Of a stretch of 64,000 nt of DNA, positions 44,205 to 55,038 are shown one piece after another; within the stretch, counting starts at the first letter, position 1; every line of letters starts with the position of its first letter. This DNA is from Sphingomonas sp. Leaf22 (GTDB lineage Bacteria > Pseudomonadota > Alphaproteobacteria > Sphingomonadales > Sphingomonadaceae). Under the pieces are notes generated by a model, which was not told the DNA's origin, ran no database searches, and saw only the letters and a program-made list of their open reading frames with translations. Position numbers and translations under genes: made by a program. The stretch covers positions 62,001 to 126,000 of the forward strand of contig NZ_LMKP01000002.1 in the NCBI RefSeq assembly GCF_001421715.1, in the 5' to 3' direction.

Positions 44205-44208
44205 ATTT

Positions 44209-45714
44209 ATGACGACTACCAACCGTCCGACGCTCGGCTTCGCCCAGCTCTGGAACATCTCGTTCGGTTTCTTCGGCATCCAGATCGGCTTCGCGCTGCA
44301 AAACGCGAATGCCAGTCGCATTTTCCAGTCGCTCGGTACCCCCATCGACCAGTTGGGCCTGATGTGGATCGCGGCCCCGCTGACCGGGCTGCTGGTCCAG
44401 CCGTTGATCGGCCATTATTCCGACCGGACGTGGGGACGACTGGGGCGCAGGCGACCCTATTTCCTGATCGGTGCGATCCTGTGTACCTGTGCGCTGTTCT
44501 TCATGCCGAACGCGCCGAGCATTCTTGCGGCGGCGATGACGCTGTGGATCCTCGACGCGTCGCTGAACGTGTCGATGGAGCCGTTCCGTGCGTTCGTCGG
44601 GGACATGCTGTCCCCTCGCCAGCGCCCGGCGGGCTATGCATTCCAGACATGGTTCATCGGTGCCGGCGCGGTCGTCGCCAGCATCGCGCCCTATGTCTTT
44701 GAAAACGTCTTCGGCGTCAGCAACACCGCCCCGGCGGGCGAAGTGCCCGATGCCGTCCGCTATGGCTTCTATTTCGGTGGCGTGATGCTGCTGATCGCGG
44801 TGCTGTGGACCGTCCTGACCGTTCGCGAATACAGCCCGGCGGAACTGGCGGCGTTCGGGGAAGAAGCGCAGGAACCCGTCGACCATACCCCGCCCGTCAT
44901 CCCCCAGCGCGGACCGTCGTGGATCGTCGGCGGCATCGTCGTCGCGCTGCTGATCGCATGGGCCGAACGTAGCGGCGCGTTGGCAAGCGGTCGCGAAGCC
45001 TATTTCGTCGCCGCCGGCGTCGCGCTGTATGGCGTAGCGCAGCTGATATCCGGCGCGTTGGTCCGCGCCGGGCGTGGCGACAATGTGTTGAGCCACATCA
45101 TCGGCGATCTGGCGACCATGCCCGACACGATGCGGCGGCTGGCGCTGGTCCAGTTCTTTACCTGGGGCGCGCTCATCATCATGTGGGTCTATACGACCCC
45201 GGTGATCGCGCAGCAGGTATGGGGTACGATCGACCCGACCTCGGACGGGTATAATCAGGCGGGCAGCTGGGTCGGCGTCCTCTTTGCGATCTATTCGGGC
45301 GTCGCGGCGGTGGCGGCGTTCGCCTTGCCGGTGCTGGCACGCCGGATCGGCGCGGCGCGGACGCATCTGCTCTGCCTCGCCATCGGTTCGGTGGCTTATA
45401 TCGGCATCTTCCTGACGCATGACCGGACGGGCATGATCCTGCCGATGATCGGGATCGGCATCGCATGGGCCTCGGTCCTGACCATGCCCTATGTGCTGCT
45501 CGCCAACGCCCTGCCGCAGCGCAAGCTGGGGGTATATATGGGCATCTTTAATTTCTTCATCGTCCTGCCGCAGTTGATCGTCGCGACCGTGATGGGCGGG
45601 GTCATCAAGACGTGGTTCCCGACCAATCCGGCCTACACCATGCTGGTCGCGGCGACGGTAATGGCGTTGGCGGCGGTGGCGATGCTTCGGGTGCGCGACC
45701 CTATCGCAGGGTGA
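44209..45714 (+). CDS. MFS sugar transporter (SLC45/GPH-like, maltose or maltodextrin type)
   Basis: 501 residues with about twelve membrane helices. The N-terminal FAQLWNISFGFFGIQIGFALQNANASRIFQSLG and the loop GHYSDRTWGRLGRRRPYFLIG are the signature of MFS transporters that sit beside amylase genes in Caulobacter and Xanthomonas (MalY/SuxC-like group). Acidic and basic residues in helix 1 and helix 4 fit proton symport. It should carry maltose or the glucose oligomers released in the periplasm. The ribosome site is in the hairpin at 44186-44204. Its 3' end overlaps convergent glgX by 14 bp. Confidence 0.88.
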   Translation: MTTTNRPTLGFAQLWNISFGFFGIQIGFALQNANASRIFQSLGTPIDQLGLMWIAAPLTGLLVQPLIGHYSDRTWGRLGRRRPYFLIGAILCTCALFFMPNAPSILAAAMTLWILDASLNVSMEPFRAFVGDMLSPRQRPAGYAFQTWFIGAGAVVASIAPYVFENVFGVSNTAPAGEVPDAVRYGFYFGGVMLLIAVLWTVLTVREYSPAELAAFGEEAQEPVDHTPPVIPQRGPSWIVGGIVVALLIAWAERSGALASGREAYFVAAGVALYGVAQLISGALVRAGRGDNVLSHIIGDLATMPDTMRRLALVQFFTWGALIIMWVYTTPVIAQQVWGTIDPTSDGYNQAGSWVGVLFAIYSGVAAVAAFALPVLARRIGAARTHLLCLAIGSVAYIGIFLTHDRTGMILPMIGIGIAWASVLTMPYVLLANALPQRKLGVYMGIFNFFIVLPQLIVATVMGGVIKTWFPTNPAYTMLVAATVMALAAVAMLRVRDPIAG

Positions 45715-47470
45715 CGGATCGTCCGGCGCGGTCGACCCGGATCGACGCGCCGGGCAGCTGAAGTTCGAATCCGGGGCAGTCGGGTGCTTCCCAGTTTGCC
45801 GGGGTCATCGGCTGCCCGTCGAGGGTCAGCCATGTCGCCTGATCGGGCACGTGCCGGTCGAACACCGCCGGTCGTGACCGCCGCCAGCGCGCCAGTGCCG
45901 CAACATGATCCTCCAGCGCCACGTCGCGCGCCGCCCAATCGACCCAGGTAATCGCATTGTCCTGCGCATAGGCGTTGTTGTTGCCCCGCTGGCTGCGGCC
46001 GAATTCGTCGCCTGCGGTCAACTGGATATGGCCGCGCGTCGCGAACAGGGTTGCCAGCAACGCGCGCAGATCGGCGGTACGGGCGGCGATCACGCTCGCA
46101 TCGTCGGACGGCCCTTCGACCCCGTGATTCCAAGATAGATTGTCGCCATGCCCGTCGCGATTATTCTCGCCATTCGCATGATTGTGGCGATCCACATGCG
46201 ATACCAGGTCGGCAAGGGTGAAACCGTCATGCGCGGCAAGGAAGTTGACGCTGCGGGTGGGCGATCCGAAAATATCGGCCGACCCCATCAACCGCGTCGC
46301 CAAGGTGCCGACGCTGCCGTCGTCGCGCCAGAACCGGCGGACATCGTCACGATAGCGGTCGTTCCATTCGATCCAGTCGGGTGGAAACTGCCCGAGCTGA
46401 TACCCGCCCGGACCGATATCCCATGGCTCGGCGATCATCACCCGGTCGGCGAGCAGCGGGTCGGCGGCAATGGCGGCGAAGATCGGGGCGTCGCGGTCGA
46501 ACCCCGGCGACCGCGCGATGACCGGGGCGAGGTCGAAGCGGAATCCGTCGACGCCCAACGCCGCGAAATGCCGCAGCGACGCGAGGATCAGATCGCGAAC
46601 CCCTGCGTCCCCGGCGTCCAGCGTATTGCCGGTGCCGGTATCGTTGATCAGGCGCCCGTCCGGTGCATGGGCATAACTGCGATCGTCGAGCCCGCGCAGC
46701 GACAGGATCGGCCCGTGCACGTCGCTCTCGCCGCTATGGTTGAACACCATGTCGAGGATCACGCCGATATCGGCCGCATGCAGCGCCGCGATCGTGTCGC
46801 GCAGTTCGGCGATGCCGCCGGGGGCGGGGCCAGGGTCGACCGCCATGAACGCGACCGGGTTGTACCCCCACGCATTGCTAAGCCTCAGTGGCGGCAGATG
46901 CCGTTCGTCGATCCACGCCACGATCGGCATCAGTTCGACCGCGCCGACGCCGATCTTGCGCAGATGGGCGATGACCGACGGATGCGCCAATGCTGCGATC
47001 GTCCCGCGCTGTGTGTCCGGCACGTCGGGGTGCAGCATGGTGAAGCCACGCACGTTCAGTTCGTAGATCGGCCGCGCCGGATCGATGCGCGGTGGATCCG
47101 ACCGGACCGGTTCGAACGGTGCCGGGACGATCGCGCGCGGCACGATCGACGCCGTATCCGCCCCGAACCGCGACAGGGCCGGATCATGAACGAACCGCCG
47201 GTCCAGTTCGACGGCATAGGGGTCGACCAACAACTTGGCCGGATCGAACCAGCGCCCCGCCCCGGGTGCCCAGTCGCCATCGGCGCGATAGCCATAATGC
47301 TGCCCCGGACCGACACTCGCGACATCGACGACGAACCAGTCGCCGTCGCGCGTCATCGCCACCCGGCGTTCTACGTCGCCGTCGAACAGGCATAGCCACA
47401 CCGCCGCGGCATCCCGCGCGCGGACGGCAAAGCGGGTTCCGCCGTCGATGGCACTGGCACCGGCGATCAC
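45701..47470 (-). CDS. glgX: Glycogen debranching enzyme
   Basis: 589 residues from a GTG that overlaps the glgA stop (GTGA); a much longer in-frame upstream extension lies wholly in glgA. The N-terminal CBM48-like domain starts at once ([20 protein letters not shown]). The GH13 isoamylase-type barrel shows [39 protein letters not shown] (acid Glu) and [16 protein letters not shown]. It cuts alpha-1,6 branches left by phosphorylase. Shorter than E. coli GlgX, but all motifs are present. Last gene of the glg operon, tail to tail with the transporter gene. Confidence 0.92.
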   Translation of the reverse strand: MIAGASAIDGGTRFAVRARDAAAVWLCLFDGDVERRVAMTRDGDWFVVDVASVGPGQHYGYRADGDWAPGAGRWFDPAKLLVDPYAVELDRRFVHDPALSRFGADTASIVPRAIVPAPFEPVRSDPPRIDPARPIYELNVRGFTMLHPDVPDTQRGTIAALAHPSVIAHLRKIGVGAVELMPIVAWIDERHLPPLRLSNAWGYNPVAFMAVDPGPAPGGIAELRDTIAALHAADIGVILDMVFNHSGESDVHGPILSLRGLDDRSYAHAPDGRLINDTGTGNTLDAGDAGVRDLILASLRHFAALGVDGFRFDLAPVIARSPGFDRDAPIFAAIAADPLLADRVMIAEPWDIGPGGYQLGQFPPDWIEWNDRYRDDVRRFWRDDGSVGTLATRLMGSADIFGSPTRSVNFLAAHDGFTLADLVSHVDRHNHANGENNRDGHGDNLSWNHGVEGPSDDASVIAARTADLRALLATLFATRGHIQLTAGDEFGRSQRGNNNAYAQDNAITWVDWAARDVALEDHVAALARWRRSRPAVFDRHVPDQATWLTLDGQPMTPANWEAPDCPGFELQLPGASIRVDRAGRSVTLR

Positions 47471-48882
47471 CGGGTCGTCAGTCCGTGATAGAGTTCGGCA
47501 TAGCGGGCACCGCTGCGCTTCCAGGAAAAGTCGGCGCGCATCCCCTGCTTCTGCATCGCCGTCCACAGATCGCCACGGGCATACAGCGCCATCGTCCGGC
47601 GCAGCGCATGGAGCAGCCCGTCCGGCGTCACCGCCGCGAACTGGACCCCGGTCGCAACGCCGGCGGCCACCGCCGCTTCGTTCGCGTCGATGACCGTATC
47701 GGCCAATCCGCCGGTCCGCGCCACCACCGGCACGCAGCCATAGGCCAGCCCATATAATTGGGTCAGCCCGCATGGTTCGAAGCGCGACGGGATCAGGATC
47801 GCATCGCCGCCCCCCTGCAACAGATGTGAGAGCGCTTCGTCATAGCCGATCCGCACACCGACACGTCCGGCGTGCCGGTTGCGTGCCGCCATGAACGCGC
47901 CTTCCAGTGCCGCATCGCCCGATCCGAGCAAGGCCAGACGGCCGCCCATCGCGACCAGCGCGTCGAGGCTGTCGGCGAGCACGTCCATCCCCTTTTGCCA
48001 GGTCAGCCGGCTGACGACGATGAAGATCGGACCTTCGCCGCGATCGAGGTCGAACGCCACCTCGACCGCGCGCTTGTTCGTTCGGCGGCGCGACAGGTTG
48101 CGCGCGGAATAGCGCGCGGGGAGGGCGGTGTCGTGCTCGGGCGACCACACCGCCGGGTCGATCCCGTTGACGATGCCGCTCACCCGGTCGCGGCGCGCCT
48201 CGATCAATCCTTCGAGACCCATGCCGAATTCGCTGCGCCGGATTTCCTCGGCATAGCTCGGCGACACGGTGGTGATCGCATCGGCCGACGCCAGTCCGGC
48301 CTTGAGCAGGCCGACGCCGCCATAATATTCGATGCCGTCGAGTGCGAAGGCGGCGTCGGGCAGGGCCAGCCCGGCGAACACGGCGGCGTCGTAGCGACCC
48401 TGAAAGGCGATATTGTGGATCGTCAGCACGCTGGGCACGGTCGCACCGTCATAGCGCAGGTAAGCCGGCGCCATCGCCCCCTGCCAGTCATGCGCGTGCA
48501 ACAGGTCGAACCGCGGCGCGATATCCGCCGCTGCCCGGCCGAGCGCCGCGAAACGCCGCCAATTGTCGCTCCAATCGCGGCCCGTCGTATCGGCATAGGG
48601 GCCACCGTCGCGGGCGAACAACTCCGGTGCGTCGAGGACCAGCAGCGGATGGCCGTCGATCTTCCCGTCCAGCAACCGTGCCGGCGGACCGAGCAGATCG
48701 TCCCAGCGATGGACCGGCTTCGTCCTGCCCAGATACTTCAGCACCGATGGATAGCCGGGCAGCAACGTCGTCGTCTCGACCCCATGCGGCGCAAGCGCGG
48801 CCGGCAGGGCACCGACGACGTCGGCGAGGCCGCCGGTCTTGACCAGCGGATACGCTTCCGAAGCGACCGATAGGACGCGCAC
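47467..48882 (-). CDS. glgA: Glycogen synthase (ADP-glucose type)
   Basis: 471 residues from a GTG at 48882. Bacterial GT5 glycogen synthase: the ADP-glucose motif KTGGLADV (K15), [13 protein letters not shown], and the C-terminal [22 protein letters not shown] with the conserved Glu. It adds glucose from ADP-glucose to growing glucan in the cytoplasm. It follows glgC with a 41-bp gap and shares 4 bp with glgX. Confidence 0.95.
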   Translation of the reverse strand: MRVLSVASEAYPLVKTGGLADVVGALPAALAPHGVETTTLLPGYPSVLKYLGRTKPVHRWDDLLGPPARLLDGKIDGHPLLVLDAPELFARDGGPYADTTGRDWSDNWRRFAALGRAAADIAPRFDLLHAHDWQGAMAPAYLRYDGATVPSVLTIHNIAFQGRYDAAVFAGLALPDAAFALDGIEYYGGVGLLKAGLASADAITTVSPSYAEEIRRSEFGMGLEGLIEARRDRVSGIVNGIDPAVWSPEHDTALPARYSARNLSRRRTNKRAVEVAFDLDRGEGPIFIVVSRLTWQKGMDVLADSLDALVAMGGRLALLGSGDAALEGAFMAARNRHAGRVGVRIGYDEALSHLLQGGGDAILIPSRFEPCGLTQLYGLAYGCVPVVARTGGLADTVIDANEAAVAAGVATGVQFAAVTPDGLLHALRRTMALYARGDLWTAMQKQGMRADFSWKRSGARYAELYHGLTTR

Positions 48883-48923
48883 CTACGAACTGCCCGGGAT
48901 GCGCGAAGTCGTCGAACGGGTCA

Positions 48924-50183
48924 TCACGCCTCCAGTCGGTCGATCATCGGCTGGGTAATCAGGCAAATTCCCCGTTCCGTCCGGCGGAAGCGGTGCCCGT
49001 CGATCACCGGGTCCTCACCGATCACCAGCCCGTCGGGGATCGTCACGCCGGCATCGACCACGCACCGCGTCAATCGTGCCCCGCGCCCGATCCGTGTCAT
49101 CGGAAGGATCACCGATTCATCGATGTTGCTGAAACTGTGCGCGCGTACGCCGGTGCTGAGCAGGCTGCGATGGATGCTTGACCCCGACACGATGCAGTCG
49201 CCCGATACCAGGCTCGACACGGCGCAACCGCGCCGGCCATCGACATCATGGACGAATTTCGCCGGCGGGGTGATTTCCGAATAGGTCCATAGCGGCCAGC
49301 TGCGATCGTACAGGTCGAGTTCGGGTACGACGTCGGTCAGGTCGATATTCGCCTCCCAGTAGGCGTCGACGGTACCCACGTCGCGCCAATAGGCGCGCGG
49401 TTCTTCGGGACTGCGCACGCACGATGCGGAGAAACGATGCGCCTGCGCATGGCCGTGCTTGACCAACCACGGGATCAGGTCCTTGCCGAAATCCCGGCTC
49501 GAATCCTCGGCATCGGCGTCGCGCCGCAATTCCTCGAACAGCAAGGCGGTGCGGAAGACATAGATGCCGAGGCTGGCGAGCGCGAGGTCGGGCTGTCCGG
49601 GGATCGCCGGCGGGTCCTTGGGCTTTTCGACGAAATCGATGATCCGGTCCTGCGCATCGACATGCATCACGCCGAAGCCGACTGCCTCCATCCGCGGCAC
49701 TTCCATACACGCCACCGTCACGTCGGCACCGGTGTCGACATGCTGTTGCAGCATGAGTTCATAATCCATCTTGTAGATATGATCACCCGCAAGGATGACC
49801 ATATACTCCGGATTATAGCTCTGGATGATGTCGATATTCTGGAACACCGCATCGGCGGTGCCCTCATACCATTGAAACTCGCTGATCCGCTGGCTGGCCG
49901 GCAGGATGTCGAAGCTTTCGTTGCGTTCGGGCCGCAGGAAGTTCCAGCCGCGCTGCAAATGCCGGATCAGGCTGTGCGCCTTGTACTGCGTCGCCACGCC
50001 GATGCGGCGAATGCCCGAATTGATCGCGTTCGACAGCGCAAAATCGATGATCCGGCTTTTCCCGCCGAAATAGACGGCGGGCTTGGCGCGGGTGTCGGTC
50101 ATCTCGAACAACCGGCTGCCGCGTCCGCCCGCCAGAACATAGGCCATCGCGTCGCGCGCCAATGGTTGTCCCCGACGTTCCAT
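48924..50183 (-). CDS. glgC: Glucose-1-phosphate adenylyltransferase (ADP-glucose pyrophosphorylase)
   Basis: 419 residues from the ATG at 50183 (GGGAGAGG before it); an in-frame upstream ATG at 50219 overlaps glgB. The nucleotide-binding loop is [28 protein letters not shown], and the substrate motifs FVEKPK and [10 protein letters not shown] are present. A left-handed beta-helix C-terminus carries the allosteric region ([27 protein letters not shown]). It makes ADP-glucose from glucose-1-phosphate and ATP, the control point of glycogen synthesis. It lies 14 bp after glgB. Confidence 0.96.
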   Translation of the reverse strand: MERRGQPLARDAMAYVLAGGRGSRLFEMTDTRAKPAVYFGGKSRIIDFALSNAINSGIRRIGVATQYKAHSLIRHLQRGWNFLRPERNESFDILPASQRISEFQWYEGTADAVFQNIDIIQSYNPEYMVILAGDHIYKMDYELMLQQHVDTGADVTVACMEVPRMEAVGFGVMHVDAQDRIIDFVEKPKDPPAIPGQPDLALASLGIYVFRTALLFEELRRDADAEDSSRDFGKDLIPWLVKHGHAQAHRFSASCVRSPEEPRAYWRDVGTVDAYWEANIDLTDVVPELDLYDRSWPLWTYSEITPPAKFVHDVDGRRGCAVSSLVSGDCIVSGSSIHRSLLSTGVRAHSFSNIDESVILPMTRIGRGARLTRCVVDAGVTIPDGLVIGEDPVIDGHRFRRTERGICLITQPMIDRLEA

Positions 50184-50197
50184 GTACCTCTCCCAGA

Positions 50198-52348
50198 TTA
50201 TTTTTCGTTTTCGAACCAAAGTGTCGCCAGCGGGGGCAGGGTCAGTGTCACCGTCCCGTCCGCCGCTTCGACAACGCCCATATTGCCCATGCCGCCGCCG
50301 CCATATTCAGCGGCGTCGCTGTTCAGCATCTCCCGCCAGCGCCCGCCCTGCGACACCGGCACGCGATAGCCTTCGCGCGGGATCGGGGTGAGGTTGCTGA
50401 CGACCAGTACCGTCGCTTCGGCCGGTGCCCGCCGCTCCCAGGCGAATACCGAATTGGCGGCATCGTCGACCACTGCCCAGGCGAACCCGTCGCCTTCGCA
50501 ATCGCGGGCGTGCAGGGCCGGCGTTTCGCGATACAGCCGGTTCAGGTCGCGGATCAGCGATGCCACGCCACGATGGGCGGGCGCGTCCATCAATTCCCAA
50601 TCGAGCGCGCGTTCCTCGGACCATTCGCGGCGCTGCGCGAATTCCTGCCCCATGAAGAGCAGCTTCTTGCCGGGATATCCCCACATCAGCGCATAATAGG
50701 CGCGCAGATTGGCAAATTTCTGCCAGTCGTCGCCCGCCATCTTGGTCAGCAGCGATCCCTTGCCATGGACCACTTCGTCATGGCTGAGCGGCAGAACGAA
50801 ATTCTCGCTGAACGCGTAGGTCAGCCCGAAGGTGATCTCATTATGGTGGTGCGAACGATGCACCGGCTCGCGCGCCATATAGGCGAGCGTATCGTGCATG
50901 AAGCCCATATTCCATTTGAACCCGAAGCCCAGACCGCCTTCATGCGCCGGCTTCGACACGCCGGGCCATGACGTCGATTCCTCGGCAACGGTGAAGAAGC
51001 CGGGATGGTCGCGATAGACCGCACGGTTGGTGGCGCGCAGAAACTCGACCGCCTCCCAATTCTCGCGGCCGCCGGCGTCGTTGGGGATCCATTCGCCGTC
51101 TTTCCGCGAATAGTCGCGGTACAGCATCGACGCGACCGCATCCACGCGCAGCCCGTCGACATGATAGCGCTCGGCCCAGAACAGCGCATTGTTCACCAGG
51201 AATTGCGAGACTTCGCGGCGACCGAAATTATAGATGGCCGTGTTCCAGTCGGGATGAAATCCCAGCCGAGGATCGTCATGCTCGTACAGCGCGGTACCGT
51301 CGAACCGCGCCAATCCATGCGCATCGGTCGGGAAATGCGCCGGTACCCAGTCGAGCAGCACGCCGATACCGGCCTTGTGTGCGCCATCGACGAAGCGCGC
51401 GAACCCCGCTGCATCGCCGAACCGCGCCGACGGGGCATAGAGACCGGTCGTCTGATAGCCCCACGACGGGTCGTAGGGATGTTCGCTGATCGGCAGGAAT
51501 TCGATATGGGTAAAGCCCATCTCGACCACATAGGGGATCAGTCGATCGGCCAGCTGATCCCATGGCAGGAACCAGCCATCGTCGTCGCGCTGCCAGCTGC
51601 CGGCATGGACTTCGTAGATCGAGATCGGCACGCGGCGCGGATCGACCGATGCCCAATGTGCACGGTGCGCGCCGTCGCGCCAGTCGTGATCGAGCGGTGC
51701 TGCCGTCAGCGATGCCGTCGCCGGGCGCAGTTCGCTGGCAAAGGCGAAGGGATCGGCCTTGTGCGGCAACCGCTGACCGTCCGCGCCGATGATCGCGAAT
51801 TTATAGGCCTGCCCCGGCCCCACATCGGGGAGGAAGATTTCCCAGACGCCGACATCGCTTCGCCGCCGCATCGGATGGCGCTTGGCATCCCAATGATTCC
51901 AGTCGCCGACCACGCTGACGACCTGCGCGTTCGGGGCCCAGACCGCGAAGTGCATGCCGTCGGCGCCTTCATGGCGGATCGGATGCGCGCCGAGCTTGTC
52001 GTGCAGCCGCAGGTGCGTACCTTCGGCGATCAGGAAATCGTCGGTCGGCCCCAGCACCGGCCCGAACGAATAAGGGTCCTTGACCCACCATTCACCGGCA
52101 CCGCCGCGCGCATAATAGAGCATCGGCTGGGGCGGGCCGTCGATCGTCCCCTCGACGATGCCGTCGCCGACCGGCCGCAATTCGCCGAGCAACTTGCCCG
52201 ACAGGTCGTGCGCCAGCACCTTCTGCGCATTCGGCAACCATGCGCGTACGAACGTGCCCTCCGGCCCGGCGTGCGGCCCCAGCAGCGCGAAAGGATCGGC
52301 ATGACGCCCCGCGAGCAGCGCTGCGACGGCGTCGGCCGGCGGCCTCAC
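50198..52348 (-). CDS. glgB: 1,4-alpha-glucan branching enzyme
   Basis: 716 residues from a GTG overlapping the glgP stop. Two N-terminal CBM48/X25-like regions (about 1-95 and 100-210, [22 protein letters not shown]) are followed by the GH13 barrel: [25 protein letters not shown] (nucleophile Asp), FTVAEEST (acid Glu) and [14 protein letters not shown]. GlgB moves chains to make alpha-1,6 branches. It is coupled to glgP upstream and 14 bp from glgC downstream. Confidence 0.96.
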   Translation of the reverse strand: MRPPADAVAALLAGRHADPFALLGPHAGPEGTFVRAWLPNAQKVLAHDLSGKLLGELRPVGDGIVEGTIDGPPQPMLYYARGGAGEWWVKDPYSFGPVLGPTDDFLIAEGTHLRLHDKLGAHPIRHEGADGMHFAVWAPNAQVVSVVGDWNHWDAKRHPMRRRSDVGVWEIFLPDVGPGQAYKFAIIGADGQRLPHKADPFAFASELRPATASLTAAPLDHDWRDGAHRAHWASVDPRRVPISIYEVHAGSWQRDDDGWFLPWDQLADRLIPYVVEMGFTHIEFLPISEHPYDPSWGYQTTGLYAPSARFGDAAGFARFVDGAHKAGIGVLLDWVPAHFPTDAHGLARFDGTALYEHDDPRLGFHPDWNTAIYNFGRREVSQFLVNNALFWAERYHVDGLRVDAVASMLYRDYSRKDGEWIPNDAGGRENWEAVEFLRATNRAVYRDHPGFFTVAEESTSWPGVSKPAHEGGLGFGFKWNMGFMHDTLAYMAREPVHRSHHHNEITFGLTYAFSENFVLPLSHDEVVHGKGSLLTKMAGDDWQKFANLRAYYALMWGYPGKKLLFMGQEFAQRREWSEERALDWELMDAPAHRGVASLIRDLNRLYRETPALHARDCEGDGFAWAVVDDAANSVFAWERRAPAEATVLVVSNLTPIPREGYRVPVSQGGRWREMLNSDAAEYGGGGMGNMGVVEAADGTVTLTLPPLATLWFENEK

Positions 52349-54774
52349 ATCACGTTCCAGATATCACGCGCATATTCGCTGATCGTTCGGTCGGACGAGA
52401 ACCAGCCGACCCCGCCGACATTGCGGATCGCGCTGGCGTTCCACCCGGCCCGGTTCGCCCAGCGCGCGTCGACGTCGCGCTGGGCATGCGCATAGCTGTC
52501 GAAATCGGCGCAGCACAGGAACCAGTCACTATTCTCCAGCCCCTCGATCAGGCCGGCATAGCGGCCCGGATCGTCATGGCTGAAGACCCCGCTCTTGATC
52601 GCCGACAGCGCCTGCTGCAACTCGCGCGAGGCGGCGATCGCCTCGCGCGGGTCATAGCCATTGGCCCGCTTCTCGGCGACCTGATCGGCGGTCAAGCCGA
52701 AGATGATGATATCGTCCGCGCCGACATGGTCGCGAATTTCGACATTGGCCCCGTCCAGCGTGCCGATGGTCAGCGCGCCGTTCAGCGCCAGCTTCATGTT
52801 GCCGGTGCCCGACGCTTCCATGCCGGCGGTGCTGATCTGTTCGGACAGGTCGGCGGCAGGCATGATGAGTTCGGCGAGCGAGACATTGTAATTCGGCACG
52901 AACGCCACGCGCAGCAGCCCGCGCACCGCCGGATCGGCGTTGACCCGGCGCGCAACGTCATTGGCCAGTTTGATGATGAGCTTGGCGTTATGATAGCTCG
53001 ACGCCGCCTTGCCCGCGAACAGCTTCACGCGGGGCGTCCAGTCCTTGTCCGGCTGGCTGCGGATCTGGTCGTACAGCGCCACCGTTTCGAGGATATTGAG
53101 CAACTGGCGCTTATATTCGTGGATGCGCTTCACCTGCACGTCGAACATCGCGTCGGGATCGAGGCGGACGCCCATCACCTCGCGCAGATGCTGCGACAGC
53201 CGCACCTTGTTGGCGCGCTTCACTTGCTCGAACCTTTCGCGGAACGCTGCATCGGCGGCGAAGGGTTTCAGGTCGGCCAGCCTGGTCGCATCGTCGAGGA
53301 AGGCGTCGCCGATCGCCTCCTGGATCAGCGCCGTCTGCCCCGGATTGCTTTCGAACAGCCAGCGGCGCGGGGTGATGCCGTTGGTCTTGTTGTTGATCCG
53401 GTCGGGATACAGGCGGTGCAGGTCGGCGAACACCGTCTGCTTCATCAGGTCGGTGTGCAGCGCGGCGACGCCGTTGACGCTATGGCTGCCGGTAAAGGCG
53501 AGGTTGGCCATTCGCACCCGCCGTTCGCCGCCTTCGTCGATCAGGCTGATCGCGGAGATCGCACGGTCGTCCTGCCCCTGCGTCCGCGCCTCGCGAAGCA
53601 CCTTCGCATTGATCGCATAGACGATCTGCATGTGCCTCGGCAGCAGCCGTTCGAACAGCGGGAGCGGCCAGCTTTCGAGCGCCTCGGGCAGCAGCGTGTG
53701 GTTGGTATAGCCGAACGTCGCCTTGGTAATCTCCCACGCGCCGTCGAAATCGAGCGCATGATCGTCGATCAGGATGCGCATCAACTCGGCGACCGACACC
53801 GCCGGATGGGTGTCGTTCAGCTGGATCGCCGCCTTGTCCGGCAGGGTGCGGATGTCGCCGAAATACTGGACGTGGCGACGGACGATGTCCTGGATCGATG
53901 CCGAGGAGAAGAAATATTCCTGCCGCAGCCGCAATTCCTGTCCGGCCGGGGTCGAATCCGCCGGATACAGGACGCGGACCAGCGTATCGGCCCGCACCGA
54001 AGCGGCCAGCGCGCCTTCGTGATCGCCGGCGTTGAACCGGTCGAGCCGGATCGGATCGCGCGCCCGCGCGGTCCACAGCCGCAACGTGTTGACCCGCGCC
54101 CCGCGCCAGCCGATCACCGGGGTGTCGACCGCCACCGCCTCGACGCTCTCGCTCGGCATCCAGTGAATGTCGCCATTCTCGTCGCCGACGACTTCACCGC
54201 CAAAACCGACGCGATAATTGCTCTCGCGCCGTTCGAACTCCCATGGATTGCCGTGACGAAGCCACGTTTCGGGCAGTTCGATCTGCCAGCCATTGTCGAT
54301 CCGCTGACGGAACATGCCGTTCACATAACGGATGCCATAGCCGTATGCCGGCAGGTCGAGGCTGGCGAGGCTTTCCATGAAGCATGCCGCCAGCCGGCCG
54401 AGGCCACCATTGCCGAGGGCGGCATCGGGTTCCTCACCCTCCAGATCGGACAGGTTGACGCCCAGCGACGCCAGCGCCTCGCGCACCTCGTCGGTCCGCG
54501 ACAGATTGGCGATCGCATCGCGCAGCAACCGCCCGATCAGGAATTCGAGGCTGAGATAATAGACTTTTTTCGCCCCGGCGGCATGGGCTTCCTTGCTCGA
54601 CGCCATCCAGCGTTCGATGATGTCGTTGCGCACGGTCAGGATCGTCGCTGCCAGCCAGTCATGCGGCAGCGCGGCCTGCGCATCCTTGCCGATGCGATGG
54701 ACCAGCGTTTCGAGGATCGCGTCGGCGAGCGGCGGGGACGTAGGGGAAACGGCGGAGAGGGCAGGCTGAGTCAC
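52345..54774 (-). CDS. glgP: Glycogen/starch phosphorylase
   Basis: 809 residues from a GTG at 54774, first gene of the glg operon. It releases glucose-1-phosphate from glycogen with phosphate. Signatures are KKVYYLSLEFLIGRLLRDA, ALGNGGLGRLAACFMESLA, KTNGITPRRWL and the pyridoxal-phosphate site EASGTGNMKLALNGALTIGTLDGANVEI, with the Lys in GNMK. The same LacI-type palindrome as in front of the TonB receptor lies 61 bp upstream, so storage and uptake are probably co-regulated. Confidence 0.96.
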   Translation of the reverse strand: MTQPALSAVSPTSPPLADAILETLVHRIGKDAQAALPHDWLAATILTVRNDIIERWMASSKEAHAAGAKKVYYLSLEFLIGRLLRDAIANLSRTDEVREALASLGVNLSDLEGEEPDAALGNGGLGRLAACFMESLASLDLPAYGYGIRYVNGMFRQRIDNGWQIELPETWLRHGNPWEFERRESNYRVGFGGEVVGDENGDIHWMPSESVEAVAVDTPVIGWRGARVNTLRLWTARARDPIRLDRFNAGDHEGALAASVRADTLVRVLYPADSTPAGQELRLRQEYFFSSASIQDIVRRHVQYFGDIRTLPDKAAIQLNDTHPAVSVAELMRILIDDHALDFDGAWEITKATFGYTNHTLLPEALESWPLPLFERLLPRHMQIVYAINAKVLREARTQGQDDRAISAISLIDEGGERRVRMANLAFTGSHSVNGVAALHTDLMKQTVFADLHRLYPDRINNKTNGITPRRWLFESNPGQTALIQEAIGDAFLDDATRLADLKPFAADAAFRERFEQVKRANKVRLSQHLREVMGVRLDPDAMFDVQVKRIHEYKRQLLNILETVALYDQIRSQPDKDWTPRVKLFAGKAASSYHNAKLIIKLANDVARRVNADPAVRGLLRVAFVPNYNVSLAELIMPAADLSEQISTAGMEASGTGNMKLALNGALTIGTLDGANVEIRDHVGADDIIIFGLTADQVAEKRANGYDPREAIAASRELQQALSAIKSGVFSHDDPGRYAGLIEGLENSDWFLCCADFDSYAHAQRDVDARWANRAGWNASAIRNVGGVGWFSSDRTISEYARDIWNVM

Positions 54775-54834
54775 GCAGGTTCCTCTGAACAGGGTCGGAA
54801 CGACAGTATCGATTGTCGAACGCTTGTCACGCGC

Positions 54835-54845
54835 AATACGTATGC
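54835..54845. promoter_or_regulatory. Putative LacI operator upstream of the glycogen operon
   Basis: AATACGTATGC, identical to 34285-34295, lies 61 bp upstream of the glgP start. Together with ATACGTAT symmetry and the LacI gene at 33171-34193 it marks a likely shared operator. Confidence 0.6.
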
Positions 54846-54936
54846 GTGCGATGCGTCGTTCCGGTTACCATCGGGTTAGCGCGCGATTAATGCCGGGTGA
54901 CTCTGTCGGGCGGCCGTTTCCAACTTCCTGCGAACC

Positions 54937-55016
54937 TCGTCGAGAACGGGTCGCTCGGGGCAACCCCCTTCTCGACTTCGGTTCTCGACAGGCTCGAACC
55001 TCCGCTCGAACCAAAC
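54937..55016. repeat. Intergenic repeat-like segment with TCGAGAAC motifs
   Basis: GTCGAGAAC (54939-54947) and its inverse GTTCTCGAC (54981-54989), with further CTCGAAC copies after it, lie between lutC and glgP. This looks like one of the short interspersed repeats (TTCTCGAC/GTCGAGAA type) common in sphingomonad intergenic regions. No function is known. Confidence 0.45.
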
Positions 55017-55038
55017 GGGAAAGAGGGAATTGTCGCTT

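Noticed and set aside
47471..47773. Longer start for glgX at 47773
   Set aside because: The extension is wholly inside glgA and has no CBM48 match; the GTG overlapping the glgA stop gives the proper start.
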